DNA from: Lysobacter enzymogenes
GTDB taxonomy: Bacteria; Pseudomonadota; Gammaproteobacteria; Xanthomonadales; Xanthomonadaceae
Reading direction: 5' to 3'
DNA: 64,000 nucleotides
Assembly: GCF_017355525.1 (NCBI RefSeq)
Contig: NZ_CP067395.1
Span: 5,778,501-5,842,500, forward strand
Shown: piece by piece, positions 28,280 to 36,555 of the stretch
Layout: each line of letters begins with the position of its first letter
Position numbering within the stretch: the stretch's first letter is position 1
Translations under genes and position numbers: made by a program
Notes under the pieces: generated by a model
What the model saw: only the letters and a program-made list of their open reading frames with translations
What the model was told of the DNA's origin: nothing
The model's database searches: none

Positions 28280-29368
28280 TCAGCGTCCCGGATGGTCGGC
28301 GCGATAGCGCTCGAATGCGGCGACGCCGTCTTCGACGGTAATCAGGTCCATGACCCCGTCGTGCTCGATCTTGGTGCCCCAGGCGATTTGCGCCGCCGAT
28401 TTGCCCAGGTACTTGCGCGCGGCGTCGTCGTAGCGGTCGGCGCAGTAGCGCAGGTCGCTGTAGGGACCGCTGCGCGCCGGGTTGCTGGCCGCGTGCAGGC
28501 CGAGCACCTTGGTGCCCATCGCGTTGGCGATGTGCATCGGGCCGGAATCCGGGGTCATCAGCAACTGGCCGCGTTCGAGCAGGGCCGGCAGTTGCTTGAG
28601 GGTGTCCTTGCCGACCAGGTCCAGGGCGGGGTGGGCCATCGCCGCGACGATCGCGTCGGTGGTGTCGCGCTCGAGCTGGCTGCGGCCGCCGCACATCACC
28701 ACCCGCCAGCCGCGCGCGGCGGCGTGGTCGGCGACCGCGGCGTAGCGCTCGGGGCGCCAGTTGCGCAGGGTGTGGCTGGAGCACGGCGAGATCAGCAGCG
28801 TCGGGGTGCCGTCCTCGGGCCACTGCGCACGCGCCCATTCGCGCGCGTCGTCGGGCACCGGCAGGTCCCAGACCACCTCGGTCTGGCGCAGGCCCAGCGG
28901 TTCGCAGAAGCTGCCGATGGCGTCGAGCACGTGGATGCCGGGGCGGTCGGGGATGCGTTCGTTGACGAACAGGCCGTGCAGGTCCTTGGAGCGCGAGCGG
29001 TCGTAGCCGATCCGCCGCGTCGCCGGCACGAACGCCGACAGCAGGTTGGCGCGCGCGGCGACCTGCATCTGCAGCAGCGCGTCGAACCTGCCGTCGCCGC
29101 CGATCAGGCCGCGTTCGCGCAGGCTCCGGCGCAGCGCGCGCATGCCGGCCCAGCCGCTTTTCTTGTCGTATTCGACCAACTCCACGCCGTCCAGGCCTTC
29201 GAGCAGGCGGCGCTCGCCCTTGCCGATGATCCAGGCGATGCGCGCCTGCGGCCGGGCCTGGCGCAAAGTGCGCACCAGCGGCACCACGTGGGTGACGTCG
29301 CCGAGCGCCGACAGGCGCAGCAGGCAAAGATTCGGGGCGGGCCCCAAAGTCGGTTGGTTCGGGGTCAT
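28280..29368 (-). CDS. Glycosyltransferase family 9 (LPS heptosyltransferase type)
   Basis: A 362-residue GT-B transferase of family 9, which adds ADP-heptose (or a related sugar) to the LPS inner core. The N-terminus [20 protein letters not shown] is the hallmark acceptor domain. The C-terminal donor domain shows the [18 protein letters not shown] stretch, the [20 protein letters not shown] motif and GPYSDLRYC. It resembles WaaC-type enzymes, but Xanthomonadaceae encode several GT9 paralogues, so the exact step is open. It is divergent from kdkA with only 30 nt between start codons, pointing to joint control of inner-core genes. Confidence 0.88.
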   Translation of the reverse strand: MTPNQPTLGPAPNLCLLRLSALGDVTHVVPLVRTLRQARPQARIAWIIGKGERRLLEGLDGVELVEYDKKSGWAGMRALRRSLRERGLIGGDGRFDALLQMQVAARANLLSAFVPATRRIGYDRSRSKDLHGLFVNERIPDRPGIHVLDAIGSFCEPLGLRQTEVVWDLPVPDDAREWARAQWPEDGTPTLLISPCSSHTLRNWRPERYAAVADHAAARGWRVVMCGGRSQLERDTTDAIVAAMAHPALDLVGKDTLKQLPALLERGQLLMTPDSGPMHIANAMGTKVLGLHAASNPARSGPYSDLRYCADRYDDAARKYLGKSAAQIAWGTKIEHDGVMDLITVEDGVAAFERYRADHPGR

Positions 29369-29385
29369 TGGTTCACGCGACTTGT

Positions 29386-29391
29386 TAGACT
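29386..29391 (+). promoter_or_regulatory. Predicted -10 of kdkA, near-leaderless
   Basis: TAGACT ends 7 nt before the kdkA ATG (29399). It lies inside the 30-nt gap between two divergent start codons. Confidence 0.4.
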
Positions 29392-29398
29392 CGGACGG

Positions 29399-30151
29399 AT
29401 GACGGGTTATGACGCCGCCGAGGGACTGACGCCGTACCGCGACGAGAGCGGCTACGGAGCGATTCTGTTCGACCGCGCACGGGTGCAGCAAGCCGCGCCG
29501 GACTGGTTCGCGCCCGCGCACTGGGGCGAGCGCGCGCGGCCGGTCGACAGCGGCGGCCGCGGCGGGGCCTGGTTCGTCGACGCGCCGTTCGGCCCTGCGG
29601 TGCTGCGCCGCTACCTGCGCGGCGGCCTGGTCGCGCGCTTCAACCGCGACCGCTACTGGTGGCGCGGCGGCGACCGCACCCGCAGTTTCGCCGAGTTCCG
29701 CCTGACCCGCGAGGCCGCGCGCCGCGGCCTGCCGGTGCCGGCGCCGATCGCCGCGCTGTACCGGCGCGAGGGCGGCCTGCAGTACCGCGCCGCGATCCTG
29801 GTCGCGCGGCTCGACGACGTGCGCTCGCTGGCCGACCGCGCCGCGGTCGCCGGCGACGGCGCGCCGTGGGAGGAAACCGGCCGGCTGATCGCCCGCTGCC
29901 ACCGCGCCGGGCTCGACCACGCCGACCTCAACGCCACCAACCTGCTGTTCGACCCGACCGGCCGCGGCTGGGTGATCGACCTGGACCGCGGCCAGTTCCG
30001 CATTCCCGCCACCGGCTGGCGCGAACGCAACCTCGCCCGGCTCAAGCGCTCGCTGCTGAAACTGCGCGGTTCGCGCACGCCCGAGGAGGTCGAACGCGAC
30101 TTCGCCCGATTGCGCACGGCCTATGACCGCGCCTGGGAACGTGGTTACTAG
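29399..30151 (+). CDS. kdkA: 3-deoxy-D-manno-octulosonic acid (Kdo) kinase
   Basis: A 250-residue kinase-fold enzyme that phosphorylates Kdo of lipid A-core, as in Haemophilus and xanthomonads, which carry a single phosphorylated Kdo. Family landmarks are [30 protein letters not shown] (nucleotide loop and Lys/Arg region), [18 protein letters not shown], the catalytic [14 protein letters not shown] and the metal-binding [10 protein letters not shown]. Length matches KdkA. It is cytoplasmic and is expressed from a very short region shared with the divergent GT9 gene. Confidence 0.93.
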   Translation: MTGYDAAEGLTPYRDESGYGAILFDRARVQQAAPDWFAPAHWGERARPVDSGGRGGAWFVDAPFGPAVLRRYLRGGLVARFNRDRYWWRGGDRTRSFAEFRLTREAARRGLPVPAPIAALYRREGGLQYRAAILVARLDDVRSLADRAAVAGDGAPWEETGRLIARCHRAGLDHADLNATNLLFDPTGRGWVIDLDRGQFRIPATGWRERNLARLKRSLLKLRGSRTPEEVERDFARLRTAYDRAWERGY

Positions 30152-30202
30152 AAGAAGACAGCGAAGAACGGGTGGCGACGGGATGTTTGCAAGGGGGGCG
30201 GA

Positions 30203-30961
30203 ATGACTTGGCGGCTGCGTCTGCACGGTGTCGGCAATGCGTCGGCGGTGGAACTGGGATCGGCGATGGCCACGCTGGAGCGCGACGGCGAGCCCTGGCT
30301 CACCGTGGATTGCGGCGGCGAGGGCCTGACCGCGTTCCTCGCCCACTACGGGCGCATGCCCGAGGCGGTGTTCCTGACCCACGCGCACATGGATCACATC
30401 GCCGGTTTCGAGCGCTTGTTCGTGGCCCACTATTTCGATGAGGCCCGGCGCGGCAAGCCGCGGCTGTACATCCCGGCGCCGCTGGTGCCGCTGTTGCAGC
30501 AGCGCGTGGCCGATTACCCCAACGTGCTGGCCGAGGGCGGGGTGAACTTCTGGGACGCGTTCCAGCTGGTGCCGGTCAGCGGCCACTTCTGGCACCGCGG
30601 CCTGCGCATGGAAGTGTTCCCGGTGCGCCACCACTGGCCCGACAGCGCGTTCGGCCTGCGCCTGCGCGGCAGCGCGGTGTGGACCGGCGATACCCGCCCG
30701 ATCCCGGAAATGCTGGCCAAGTTCGCCGACGAAGGCGAACTGATCGCGCACGACTGCGCCCTGCACGGCAACCCTTCGCACAGCGGCATCGAGGACCTGG
30801 AGCGCGAATACTCGCGGGCGTTGCTGCAACGCTGTGTCCTGTATCACTACGCCAGCCGCGAGGAGGGCGACGCGCTGGCCGCGCGGGGGTATCGTGTCGG
30901 CAGGCCCGGCGAGGCCATCGACCTGGCCGACCCCACTGCCGCACAGGTGCCGCCTTCGTGA
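30203..30961 (+). CDS. MBL-fold metallo-hydrolase
   Basis: A 252-residue metallo-beta-lactamase superfamily protein. The H-x-H-x-D-H motif is [14 protein letters not shown], and later ligands appear in [24 protein letters not shown] and AHDCALHG. The pattern recalls the RNase Z/arylsulfatase-like branch rather than glyoxalase II. The substrate is unknown. AAGGGGGGCGG supports the ATG at 30203. Its stop overlaps the moaA GTG (GTGA, 30958-30961), so it is the first gene of the moa operon and may have some link with cofactor synthesis. Confidence 0.82.
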   Translation: MTWRLRLHGVGNASAVELGSAMATLERDGEPWLTVDCGGEGLTAFLAHYGRMPEAVFLTHAHMDHIAGFERLFVAHYFDEARRGKPRLYIPAPLVPLLQQRVADYPNVLAEGGVNFWDAFQLVPVSGHFWHRGLRMEVFPVRHHWPDSAFGLRLRGSAVWTGDTRPIPEMLAKFADEGELIAHDCALHGNPSHSGIEDLEREYSRALLQRCVLYHYASREEGDALAARGYRVGRPGEAIDLADPTAAQVPPS

Positions 30962-31998
30962 ATGCCGCTGCCGACCGCCTCGTCCCGCTCGCCGCCGCCG
31001 GTCCGCTCGACCGCCGAGGCCGGCCGCTGCGGGACCTGAGGCTGTCGCTGATCGAGGCCTGCAACTTCCGCTGTCCCTATTGCATGCCGGCCGAGCGCGT
31101 GCCGGACGACTACGGCCTGGACGCCGCGTCGCGGCTGAGCTTCGACGAGATCGAGACCCTGGTGCGCGGCTTCGTCCGCGTCGGCGTGCGCAAACTGCGC
31201 CTGACCGGCGGCGAGCCCTTGCTGCGCAAGAACCTGCCGGAACTGATCGCGCGGCTGGCGCGGATCGACGGCCTCGACGACTTGGCCCTGACCACCAACG
31301 GCGCGCTGCTGGCGCGGCAGGCGCGCGCGCTGCGCGAGGCCGGGCTGCGCCGGCTGACGGTGAGCCTGGACGCGCTCGACCCGGACCTGTTCCGGCGCCT
31401 GTCCGGCGGCCGCGGCGACATCGCCCAGGTCTGGGCCGGCATCGAGGCCGCGCGCGCGGCGGGGTTCGGGCCGCTGAAGATCAATACGGTGGTCCAGCGC
31501 GGCGTCAACGAAGACCAGGTGCTGGCGCTGGCCGAACGCTTCCGCGGCAGCGGCGACGTGCTGCGCTTCATCGAGTACATGGACGTCGGCAACTGCAACG
31601 GCTGGGACGCGCGCGGCGTGGTCGGTTCGCAGGAACTGCGCGACGCGCTGCACGCGCGCTGGCCGCTGCGCGCGCTGGATGCGCAGTACCGCGGCGAAGT
31701 CGCCTCGCGCTACGCCTACCGCGACGGCGCCGGCGAAGTCGGCTTCGTGTCCTCGATCAGCGCCCCGTTCTGCGGCGACTGCCACCGCGCCCGGGTGTCC
31801 GCCGACGGCCGCCTGTACACCTGCCTGTTCGCCTCCGAAGGCAGCGACCTGCGGCCGGCGCTGGCGCAGGGCGAAGCCGCGCTGGTCGAGCGGGTCAGCG
31901 CGATGTGGAGCGGGCGCAACGACCGCTACAGCGAACTGCGCGCGGCCGATGCGCCGCGGCCGAAGCGGCATGTGGAGATGTTCCTGATCGGCGGTTAG
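30958..31998 (+). CDS. moaA: GTP 3',8-cyclase MoaA
   Basis: A 346-residue radical-SAM enzyme that starts molybdopterin synthesis by converting GTP to 3',8-cyclo-GTP. The SAM cluster motif C-x3-C-x2-C is CNFRCPYC. The second, C-terminal [4Fe-4S] cluster is held by [18 protein letters not shown], and the protein ends in the functionally required Gly-Gly (FLIGG). [15 protein letters not shown] is the GGEP motif. The start is GTG, overlapping the upstream stop. Next is a PhyH gene, then moaC-moaD-moaE. Confidence 0.96.
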   Translation: MNAAADRLVPLAAAGPLDRRGRPLRDLRLSLIEACNFRCPYCMPAERVPDDYGLDAASRLSFDEIETLVRGFVRVGVRKLRLTGGEPLLRKNLPELIARLARIDGLDDLALTTNGALLARQARALREAGLRRLTVSLDALDPDLFRRLSGGRGDIAQVWAGIEAARAAGFGPLKINTVVQRGVNEDQVLALAERFRGSGDVLRFIEYMDVGNCNGWDARGVVGSQELRDALHARWPLRALDAQYRGEVASRYAYRDGAGEVGFVSSISAPFCGDCHRARVSADGRLYTCLFASEGSDLRPALAQGEAALVERVSAMWSGRNDRYSELRAADAPRPKRHVEMFLIGG

Positions 31999-32013
31999 GC
32001 GGGCAGGGCGGCG

Positions 32014-32718
32014 ATGGACAGACTCGACTCCCTGCAACGCGACGGCTACGCGTACTGGCCGCAGGCGTTCGACGCGCACGACGCGACGGCGCTGGCCGCG
32101 TTGCGCCATGCCTGCGAGGGCGCGGCCGCGGATTCGGGGCCGGATCCGGACGCCGGCGATCGCGACCTGTTGCGCGAGCCGTGGTGCGGCGAGCTGGCCG
32201 CCCGATTGCGCGAGCGCCTGGCCGGCGCCGGTTTGCTGGCGCAGGACGCGGTCGCGGTGCAGTGCACGCTGTTCCGCAAGAGCGCGAACCGCAACTGGAA
32301 GGTGACGCTGCATCAGGACCTGTCGATTCCGGTCGCCGCACGGGTGCAGGATGCGCGCCTCTCGGCCTGGTCGCGCAAGCAAGGCGGACACTTCGTCCAG
32401 CCGCCGGCGGAGTTGCTGGAGCGCCTGCTGGCGGTGCGTCTGCACCTGGACCCCTGCGGCCCCGGCGACGGACCGCTGCGGGTGGTGCCGGGCTCGCACC
32501 GCCACGGCCGGCTCGATGCCGCCGCGGCGGCGGCCCTGCGCGCGAGCCAAGGCGAGACCGCGTGCACCGCGCAGCGCGGCGATCTGCTTATCATGCGGCC
32601 GTTGCTGCTGCACGCCTCGTCCAAGGCCACCCGGCCGCAGGGGCGGCGGCGCGTTCTGCATTTCCTGTACGGCCCGCGCGAACCCGGGTACGCACTGCAC
32701 TGGAGTGTTTCGATTTGA
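32014..32718 (+). CDS. Phytanoyl-CoA dioxygenase (PhyH) family protein
   Basis: A 234-residue Fe(II)/2-oxoglutarate-dependent dioxygenase-like protein. Metal ligands are probably H-x-D in [10 protein letters not shown] and the distal His in LLLHASSKA; the Arg in [10 protein letters not shown] would bind 2-oxoglutarate, and PGSHRHGRL is typical of the family. It starts 15 nt after moaA and its stop overlaps the moaC TTG (TTGA, 32715-32718), so it is firmly inside the moa operon. PhyH enzymes hydroxylate many small molecules; the substrate is unknown and no role in molybdenum cofactor synthesis is established. Confidence 0.85.
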   Translation: MDRLDSLQRDGYAYWPQAFDAHDATALAALRHACEGAAADSGPDPDAGDRDLLREPWCGELAARLRERLAGAGLLAQDAVAVQCTLFRKSANRNWKVTLHQDLSIPVAARVQDARLSAWSRKQGGHFVQPPAELLERLLAVRLHLDPCGPGDGPLRVVPGSHRHGRLDAAAAAALRASQGETACTAQRGDLLIMRPLLLHASSKATRPQGRRRVLHFLYGPREPGYALHWSVSI

Positions 32719-33230
32719 AATCCAAGCGAGCGAGCCAACCGGCGGCCCTGACCCACCTCGACCGCGACGGTCGGCCGGCGATGGTCGATGTCGGCGCCAA
32801 GCCGGCGACCGCGCGCGCGGCGCTGGCGCGCTGCCGGGTGCGCTTTCCCGCCGCGGTGGCCGCGCAACTGCGCGCCGGCGGGATGACCAGCAAGAAGGGC
32901 GCGGTGATCGACACCGCGATCGTCGCCGGCACGATGGCGGTCAAGCGCACGTCCGAGCTGATTCCGTTCTGCCATCCGCTGCCGATCGACGGCTGCCGCT
33001 TCGCGGTGGCATGGGACGGCGACACGTCCTTGTCGATCGAATGCGAAGTGCGCACCACCCACCGCACCGGGGTGGAGATGGAGGCGCTGACCGGCGCCAC
33101 CGTCGCCGCGCTGACCGTCTACGACATGTGCAAGGCCTTGTCGCATGCGATCGTGATCGGCCCGGCCAAGCTGGTCGCAAAGCGCGGCGGCAAGCGCGAT
33201 TTCGGCGCGCTCGCGGGCGCGGACGCATGA
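32715..33230 (+). CDS. moaC: Cyclic pyranopterin monophosphate synthase MoaC
   Basis: A 171-residue enzyme that converts 3',8-cyclo-GTP to cyclic pyranopterin monophosphate. Family blocks are [39 protein letters not shown], the active-site [12 protein letters not shown] and the Lys/Asp-bearing [20 protein letters not shown]. The TTG at 32715 was chosen because LTHLD, conserved at the N-terminus of MoaC, lies upstream of the first ATG; the TTG also overlaps the PhyH stop. The stop overlaps moaD (ATGA). Confidence 0.94.
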   Translation: MKSKRASQPAALTHLDRDGRPAMVDVGAKPATARAALARCRVRFPAAVAAQLRAGGMTSKKGAVIDTAIVAGTMAVKRTSELIPFCHPLPIDGCRFAVAWDGDTSLSIECEVRTTHRTGVEMEALTGATVAALTVYDMCKALSHAIVIGPAKLVAKRGGKRDFGALAGADA

Positions 33231-33469
33231 GCCGCTTGACCGTGCTGTATTTCGCCAGCCTGCGCGACGCCGCCGGCGCCGCCAGCGAATCGGTCGAGGC
33301 CGACGCGCGCGATCTGCGCGCGCTGTACGAGGCCTTGCGCGCGCGCCACGGCTTCGCCTTGCCGGTCGAGCGCCTGCGCGTGGCCGTCGACGGCGCGTTC
33401 GCGCGCTGGGACGAGGCGCCGCGCGCGGGCAGCGAAGTGGCGTTCATTCCGCCGGTGTCGGGGGGCTGA
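33227..33469 (+). CDS. moaD: Molybdopterin synthase sulfur carrier subunit
   Basis: An 80-residue ubiquitin-fold protein carrying sulfur as a C-terminal thiocarboxylate. [13 protein letters not shown] at the start and FIPPVSGG at the end, with the essential terminal Gly-Gly, are diagnostic. It overlaps moaC by 4 bases and is 3 nt from moaE, matching the heterotetramer it forms with MoaE. Confidence 0.95.
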   Translation: MSRLTVLYFASLRDAAGAASESVEADARDLRALYEALRARHGFALPVERLRVAVDGAFARWDEAPRAGSEVAFIPPVSGG

Positions 33470-33472
33470 GCG

Positions 33473-33922
33473 ATGATCTCGATTCCCGCCGACGCGCGTT
33501 TCGCCTTGTCCGATGCGCCGTTCGAGATCGCGCCGCTGCGCGAGCGGCTGCTCAGCGCCCACGCCGGCGCCTACGCCAGTTTCGAAGGCTGGGTGCGCGA
33601 CCATCACGGCGGCCGCGCAGTGTCGGGCTTGCGTTACGAAAGCTATGCCGAGCTCGCGCTCAGCGAGGGCGCGAAGGTGCTGGCCGAGGCGCGCGAGCGC
33701 TTCGCGATCGTGGATGCGTGTTGCGTGCACCGGGTCGGCGACCTCGCCATCGGCGAACTGGCGGTGTGGGTCGGCGTCAGCGCGGCGCATCGCGATGCGG
33801 CGTTCGCGGCCTGCCGCTACATCATCGACGAGACCAAGGCGCGGGTGCCGATCTGGAAGCGCGAGCGGTATGCGGACGGCGATGCGGACTGGTTGCATCC
33901 GGAGCCGCCGGCGGCGGGTTGA
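33473..33922 (+). CDS. moaE: Molybdopterin synthase catalytic subunit
   Basis: A 149-residue large subunit of molybdopterin synthase, which inserts the dithiolene sulfurs. Characteristic segments are ASFEGWVRDHHGG, LRYESYAELALSEG, VHRVGDLAIGELAVWVGVSA, and the catalytic lysine region TKARVPIWKRE. It closes the moa operon. No moaB/mog, moeA or moeB lies in the window. Confidence 0.95.
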   Translation: MISIPADARFALSDAPFEIAPLRERLLSAHAGAYASFEGWVRDHHGGRAVSGLRYESYAELALSEGAKVLAEARERFAIVDACCVHRVGDLAIGELAVWVGVSAAHRDAAFAACRYIIDETKARVPIWKRERYADGDADWLHPEPPAAG

Positions 33923-34030
33923 GCCGGGGCGGGGAGGAAAGCGTCGGGACGCACACCGCACTCAGGCACATGCCCCCATCGCCGCGATCGGGTAGCGTCG
34001 GACGCCGGACCGGATCGAGGAAACGCCGCC

Positions 34031-35044
34031 ATGCGCCTGCGTTCGCTGTGCTTGCCCTGGTTGTTGTGCGTCGCGCTTCCGGCGGCGGCCGGCGAGCTGT
34101 TGGTCGGCAACAAATCCGCCGACACCGTCTGGCGGCTGTCGCTCGAGGACGGACGCAAGCTCGGCGAATTCCCCACGAATCGAGCGCCGCACGAAATCGT
34201 GGTCGCGCCCGACGGCCGCACCGCCCTGGTCGCCAACTACGGCGGCAGCGACGCGCCCGGCAACACCCTCAGCGTGCTCGACCTGAGCGGCAAGGCGCCG
34301 CCGCGGATCGTCGAACTCGGCCGCCACGGCCGCCCGCACGGCTTGCGCTTCCTGCCCGGCGGACGCGAGGCGCTGGCGACCACCGAGGCCTCGCAGCAGT
34401 TGCTGCGGATCGACATCGCCAGCGGCCGGATCGTCGCCGAGATCGCGCTCGGCGAAGGCAAGGGCCATATGGTCGCGGTCGCCGCCGACGGCAAGAGCGC
34501 GTACGTGACCAAGGTCGACCGCGGCACGCTCAGCCGCATCGATCTGGGCGCCAACCGCAAGCTCGAGGAAGTCGAGGCCGGCAAGGGCGCCGAGGGCGTC
34601 GCGGTGCGGCCCGGCAGCGGCGAGGTGTGGGTGACCAATCGCGAGGCCGGAACGGTGACCGTGCACCAGCCCGAAACGCTGGCGGTATTGCGCACGCTGC
34701 CGAGCCCGGGTTTTCCGATCCGGGTCGCATTCACCGCCGACGGCCGCCACGCGTTGGTCAGCAACGCGCGCGCGGCGACCCTGTCGGTGTTCGATGCGCA
34801 GCGCAAGCGGCCGCTGGCGACGGTGGCGTTGAGCCGCGACGGCGCGGAGTACCGCGACACGATGCTCGGGCGCGCGGCGCTGCCGATCGGGGTGGTCGCC
34901 GACCCGGTGCGGCCGCGGGTGTATGTGGCGATCAGCGGCGGCGACGAGATCGCGGTGATCGACCGCAAGAGCTGGAAGCCGGTGGCGTACTGGAAGACCG
35001 GGCGCGAGCCGGATGCGGTGGCGGTGGCGGTGGCGGGGAAGTGA
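34031..35044 (+). CDS. Secreted YncE-like beta-propeller protein
   Basis: A 337-residue protein with a Sec signal (LCLPWLLCVALPAAAG) followed by repeated beta-propeller blades of the YncE/YVTN type. Recurrent elements include IVVAPDGRTALVANYGG, LRFLPGGREAL, MVAVAADGKSAYVTKVD, VAVRPGSGEVWVTNRE and VAFTADGRHALVSNA. Such domains bind ligands, DNA or proteins in the periplasm; no enzyme motif is seen. GGAGGAAA-like purines (CGAGGAAAC) precede the ATG. It stands alone between moaE and the 72-bp repeat array. Confidence 0.82.
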   Translation: MRLRSLCLPWLLCVALPAAAGELLVGNKSADTVWRLSLEDGRKLGEFPTNRAPHEIVVAPDGRTALVANYGGSDAPGNTLSVLDLSGKAPPRIVELGRHGRPHGLRFLPGGREALATTEASQQLLRIDIASGRIVAEIALGEGKGHMVAVAADGKSAYVTKVDRGTLSRIDLGANRKLEEVEAGKGAEGVAVRPGSGEVWVTNREAGTVTVHQPETLAVLRTLPSPGFPIRVAFTADGRHALVSNARAATLSVFDAQRKRPLATVALSRDGAEYRDTMLGRAALPIGVVADPVRPRVYVAISGGDEIAVIDRKSWKPVAYWKTGREPDAVAVAVAGK

Positions 35045-35071
35045 GGCGGGCTTGCGCGTGAGGGGGTAGCT

Positions 35072-35359
35072 CCGGCCCGAACGCAGGGCGTTCGGGCGTT
35101 CGGCGCGGTGCGGGTCGGTGGCTCGCAGGCGATGTGCCTTGTCCCGGCCCGAACGCATGGCGTTCGGGCGTTCGGCGCGGTGCGGGTCGGTGGCTCGCAG
35201 GCGTTGCGCCTTGCCCCGGCCCGAACGCATGGCGTTCGGGCGTTCGGCGCGGTGCGAGGCGAGGGTTTGCAGGCGCAGCGCCTTGCCCCGGCCCGAACGC
35301 ATAGCGTTCGGGCGTTCGGCGCAGCGCGAGCCTTTGGCTCGCAAGCGCTGTGCCTCACC
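35072..35359. repeat. 72-bp tandem array, four copies, hairpin-bearing
   Basis: Units start at 35072, 35144, 35216 and 35288, exactly 72 nt apart. Each holds the dyad CCCGAACGC-atg-GCGTTCGGG (loop varies: agg, atg, atg, ata) followed by GTTCGGCGC. The second half, which includes a CTCGCAGGCG-type block, is more variable; the last copy has a second dyad (GCGAGCC/GGCTCGC). One further copy is at about 19094. Because 72 is a multiple of 3, long 24-residue-repeat reading frames appear on both strands, but these are best seen as by-products. The array abuts the 3' end of the SRP RNA gene. Confidence 0.9.
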
Positions 35360-35372
35360 CCGCAAAAAGGCG

Positions 35373-35480
35373 GCGGCCCCGCAAGCGTGACTCCGGCGCC
35401 CGAATCGACCGATACCGTTGCTGCCTTCCGGCCCTGGCGGGATTTTCGATCTATCGTCGCGGAGGCGCCAACGGGGCCAC
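35373..35480 (-). ncRNA. ffs: Signal recognition particle RNA (4.5S, small bacterial type)
   Basis: On the minus strand this about 106-nt segment holds the invariant SRP hairpin CAGGGCCGGAAGGCAGCAAC, with the GGAA tetraloop and the asymmetric A-rich loop that binds Ffh. The ends pair (GGCCCCG at 35478-35472 with CGGGGCC at 35381-35375), and CGATAGATCGA can pair with TCGGTCGATTCG, giving the single long hairpin of domain IV-only SRP RNA. CCTTTTTGCG just after the 3' end could terminate it. The exact ends are estimates. Confidence 0.9.
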
Positions 35481-35663
35481 CATAGGTTCTCGCTGACGGC
35501 GGCGTCCGATTCGCACGGGGCGGACCGATCGCTGCCGGAGGGGCGGCATTCTGCCTGAAAGCGGGGCCGCGGCGCAAACCGGTCGCGCGGCGGCGCGCGC
35601 AGGCGGCCGTGCGCGGGTGCGCGGTCCCGCGTCGCGTCGCGGAACGCCGGCACCTGAACGCTT

Positions 35664-35669
35664 TATCAT
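35664..35669 (+). promoter_or_regulatory. Predicted -10 of a leaderless transcript (metallophosphoesterase)
   Basis: TATCAT ends exactly 6 nt before the ATG at 35676, and there is no Shine-Dalgarno sequence. The region 35481-35663 otherwise holds only the upstream side of ffs. Confidence 0.48.
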
Positions 35670-35675
35670 CCGCGC

Positions 35676-36410
35676 ATGCGCATCGCAGTCGTATCCGATA
35701 TCCATGGCAACCTCGCCGCGCTCGAAGCGGTGCTGGCCGACCTGCGCGACCGCGGCGTCGAGCGCGTGCTCGATCTGGGCGACCTGCTGTCCGGCCCGCT
35801 GCAGCCGCGCGAGACCTGCGACCGACTGATCGGGCTGGGCTGGCCGACCATCGCCGGCAACCACGAGCGCCAGGTGCTGCACGATCCGCCCGAACGCATG
35901 GGCGAATCCGACCGTCACGCCGCCGCGCGCCTGCGCCCCGACCAGCGCGACTGGCTGGGTTCGCTGCCGCCGACCCTGCGCCTGGACGAGGTGCTGATGG
36001 TCCACGGCACTCCGGACAGCGATCTGCACACGTTCCTGGAAACCGTCGACGCCGACGGCATCCGCGCCGCCACCGCGGCCGAAGCCGCCGCGCGCGCGGG
36101 CGACGCCGACGCGCGGCTGATCGTGTGCGGCCACACCCACACCCCGCGCGTCGTGCGCCTCGCCGACGGGCGCCTGATCGTCAATCCCGGCAGCGTCGGC
36201 CTGCAGGCGTATGCGAGCGAGCTGCCGCATCCGCACCGGGTCGAGATCGGCAGCCCGCATGCGCGCTACGCCATCGTCGAGCGCGGCGCCGGCGGCGAAT
36301 GGAGCGCGCAGCTGCTGCAAGTCGAGTACGACTGGAACGCAGCGGCGGCGCTGGCCGAGCGCAACGGGCGGCCGGACTGGGCCAGGGCGCTGGCGACAGG
36401 TCGGATGTGA
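35676..36410 (+). CDS. Metallophosphoesterase (YfcE/MJ0936-like)
   Basis: A 244-residue calcineurin-like phosphoesterase. The metal motifs are in order: VVSDIHGNLAALEAVL (D-x-H), VLDLGDLLSG (GD-x2), IAGNHERQV (GNH-E), VHGTPDSD and VCGHTHTPRV (GH-x-H), followed by IVNPGSVGLQ. This is the phosphodiesterase/phosphatase branch that includes YfcE. It is cytosolic; the substrate is unknown. The ATG is preceded by a -10 hexamer and no ribosome site. Confidence 0.9.
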   Translation: MRIAVVSDIHGNLAALEAVLADLRDRGVERVLDLGDLLSGPLQPRETCDRLIGLGWPTIAGNHERQVLHDPPERMGESDRHAAARLRPDQRDWLGSLPPTLRLDEVLMVHGTPDSDLHTFLETVDADGIRAATAAEAAARAGDADARLIVCGHTHTPRVVRLADGRLIVNPGSVGLQAYASELPHPHRVEIGSPHARYAIVERGAGGEWSAQLLQVEYDWNAAAALAERNGRPDWARALATGRM

Positions 36411-36555
36411 GCCGCCGTCCGAACGCGGCCGCAGCGCGGACCGCCCGCAGCAACGACGTCGGGCCCACGCCGCGCGCACCGGCGCGGCGCGCGCCGCCGC
36501 GTGCGCGGCCTGCGCCGCCGGCGGTATTCTCTGCGGACATGGCTATGGAGAGCCT

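Noticed and set aside
35108..35485. Open frame with 24-residue repeats across the tandem array
   Set aside because: It arises because the 72-bp unit is a multiple of 3; frames with repeats exist on both strands, there is no ribosome site, and it runs into the SRP RNA.
35451..35653. Start regions of long minus-strand frames over ffs and upstream
   Set aside because: Arg/Ala-rich chance translations opposite the metallophosphoesterase gene and across a structured RNA.
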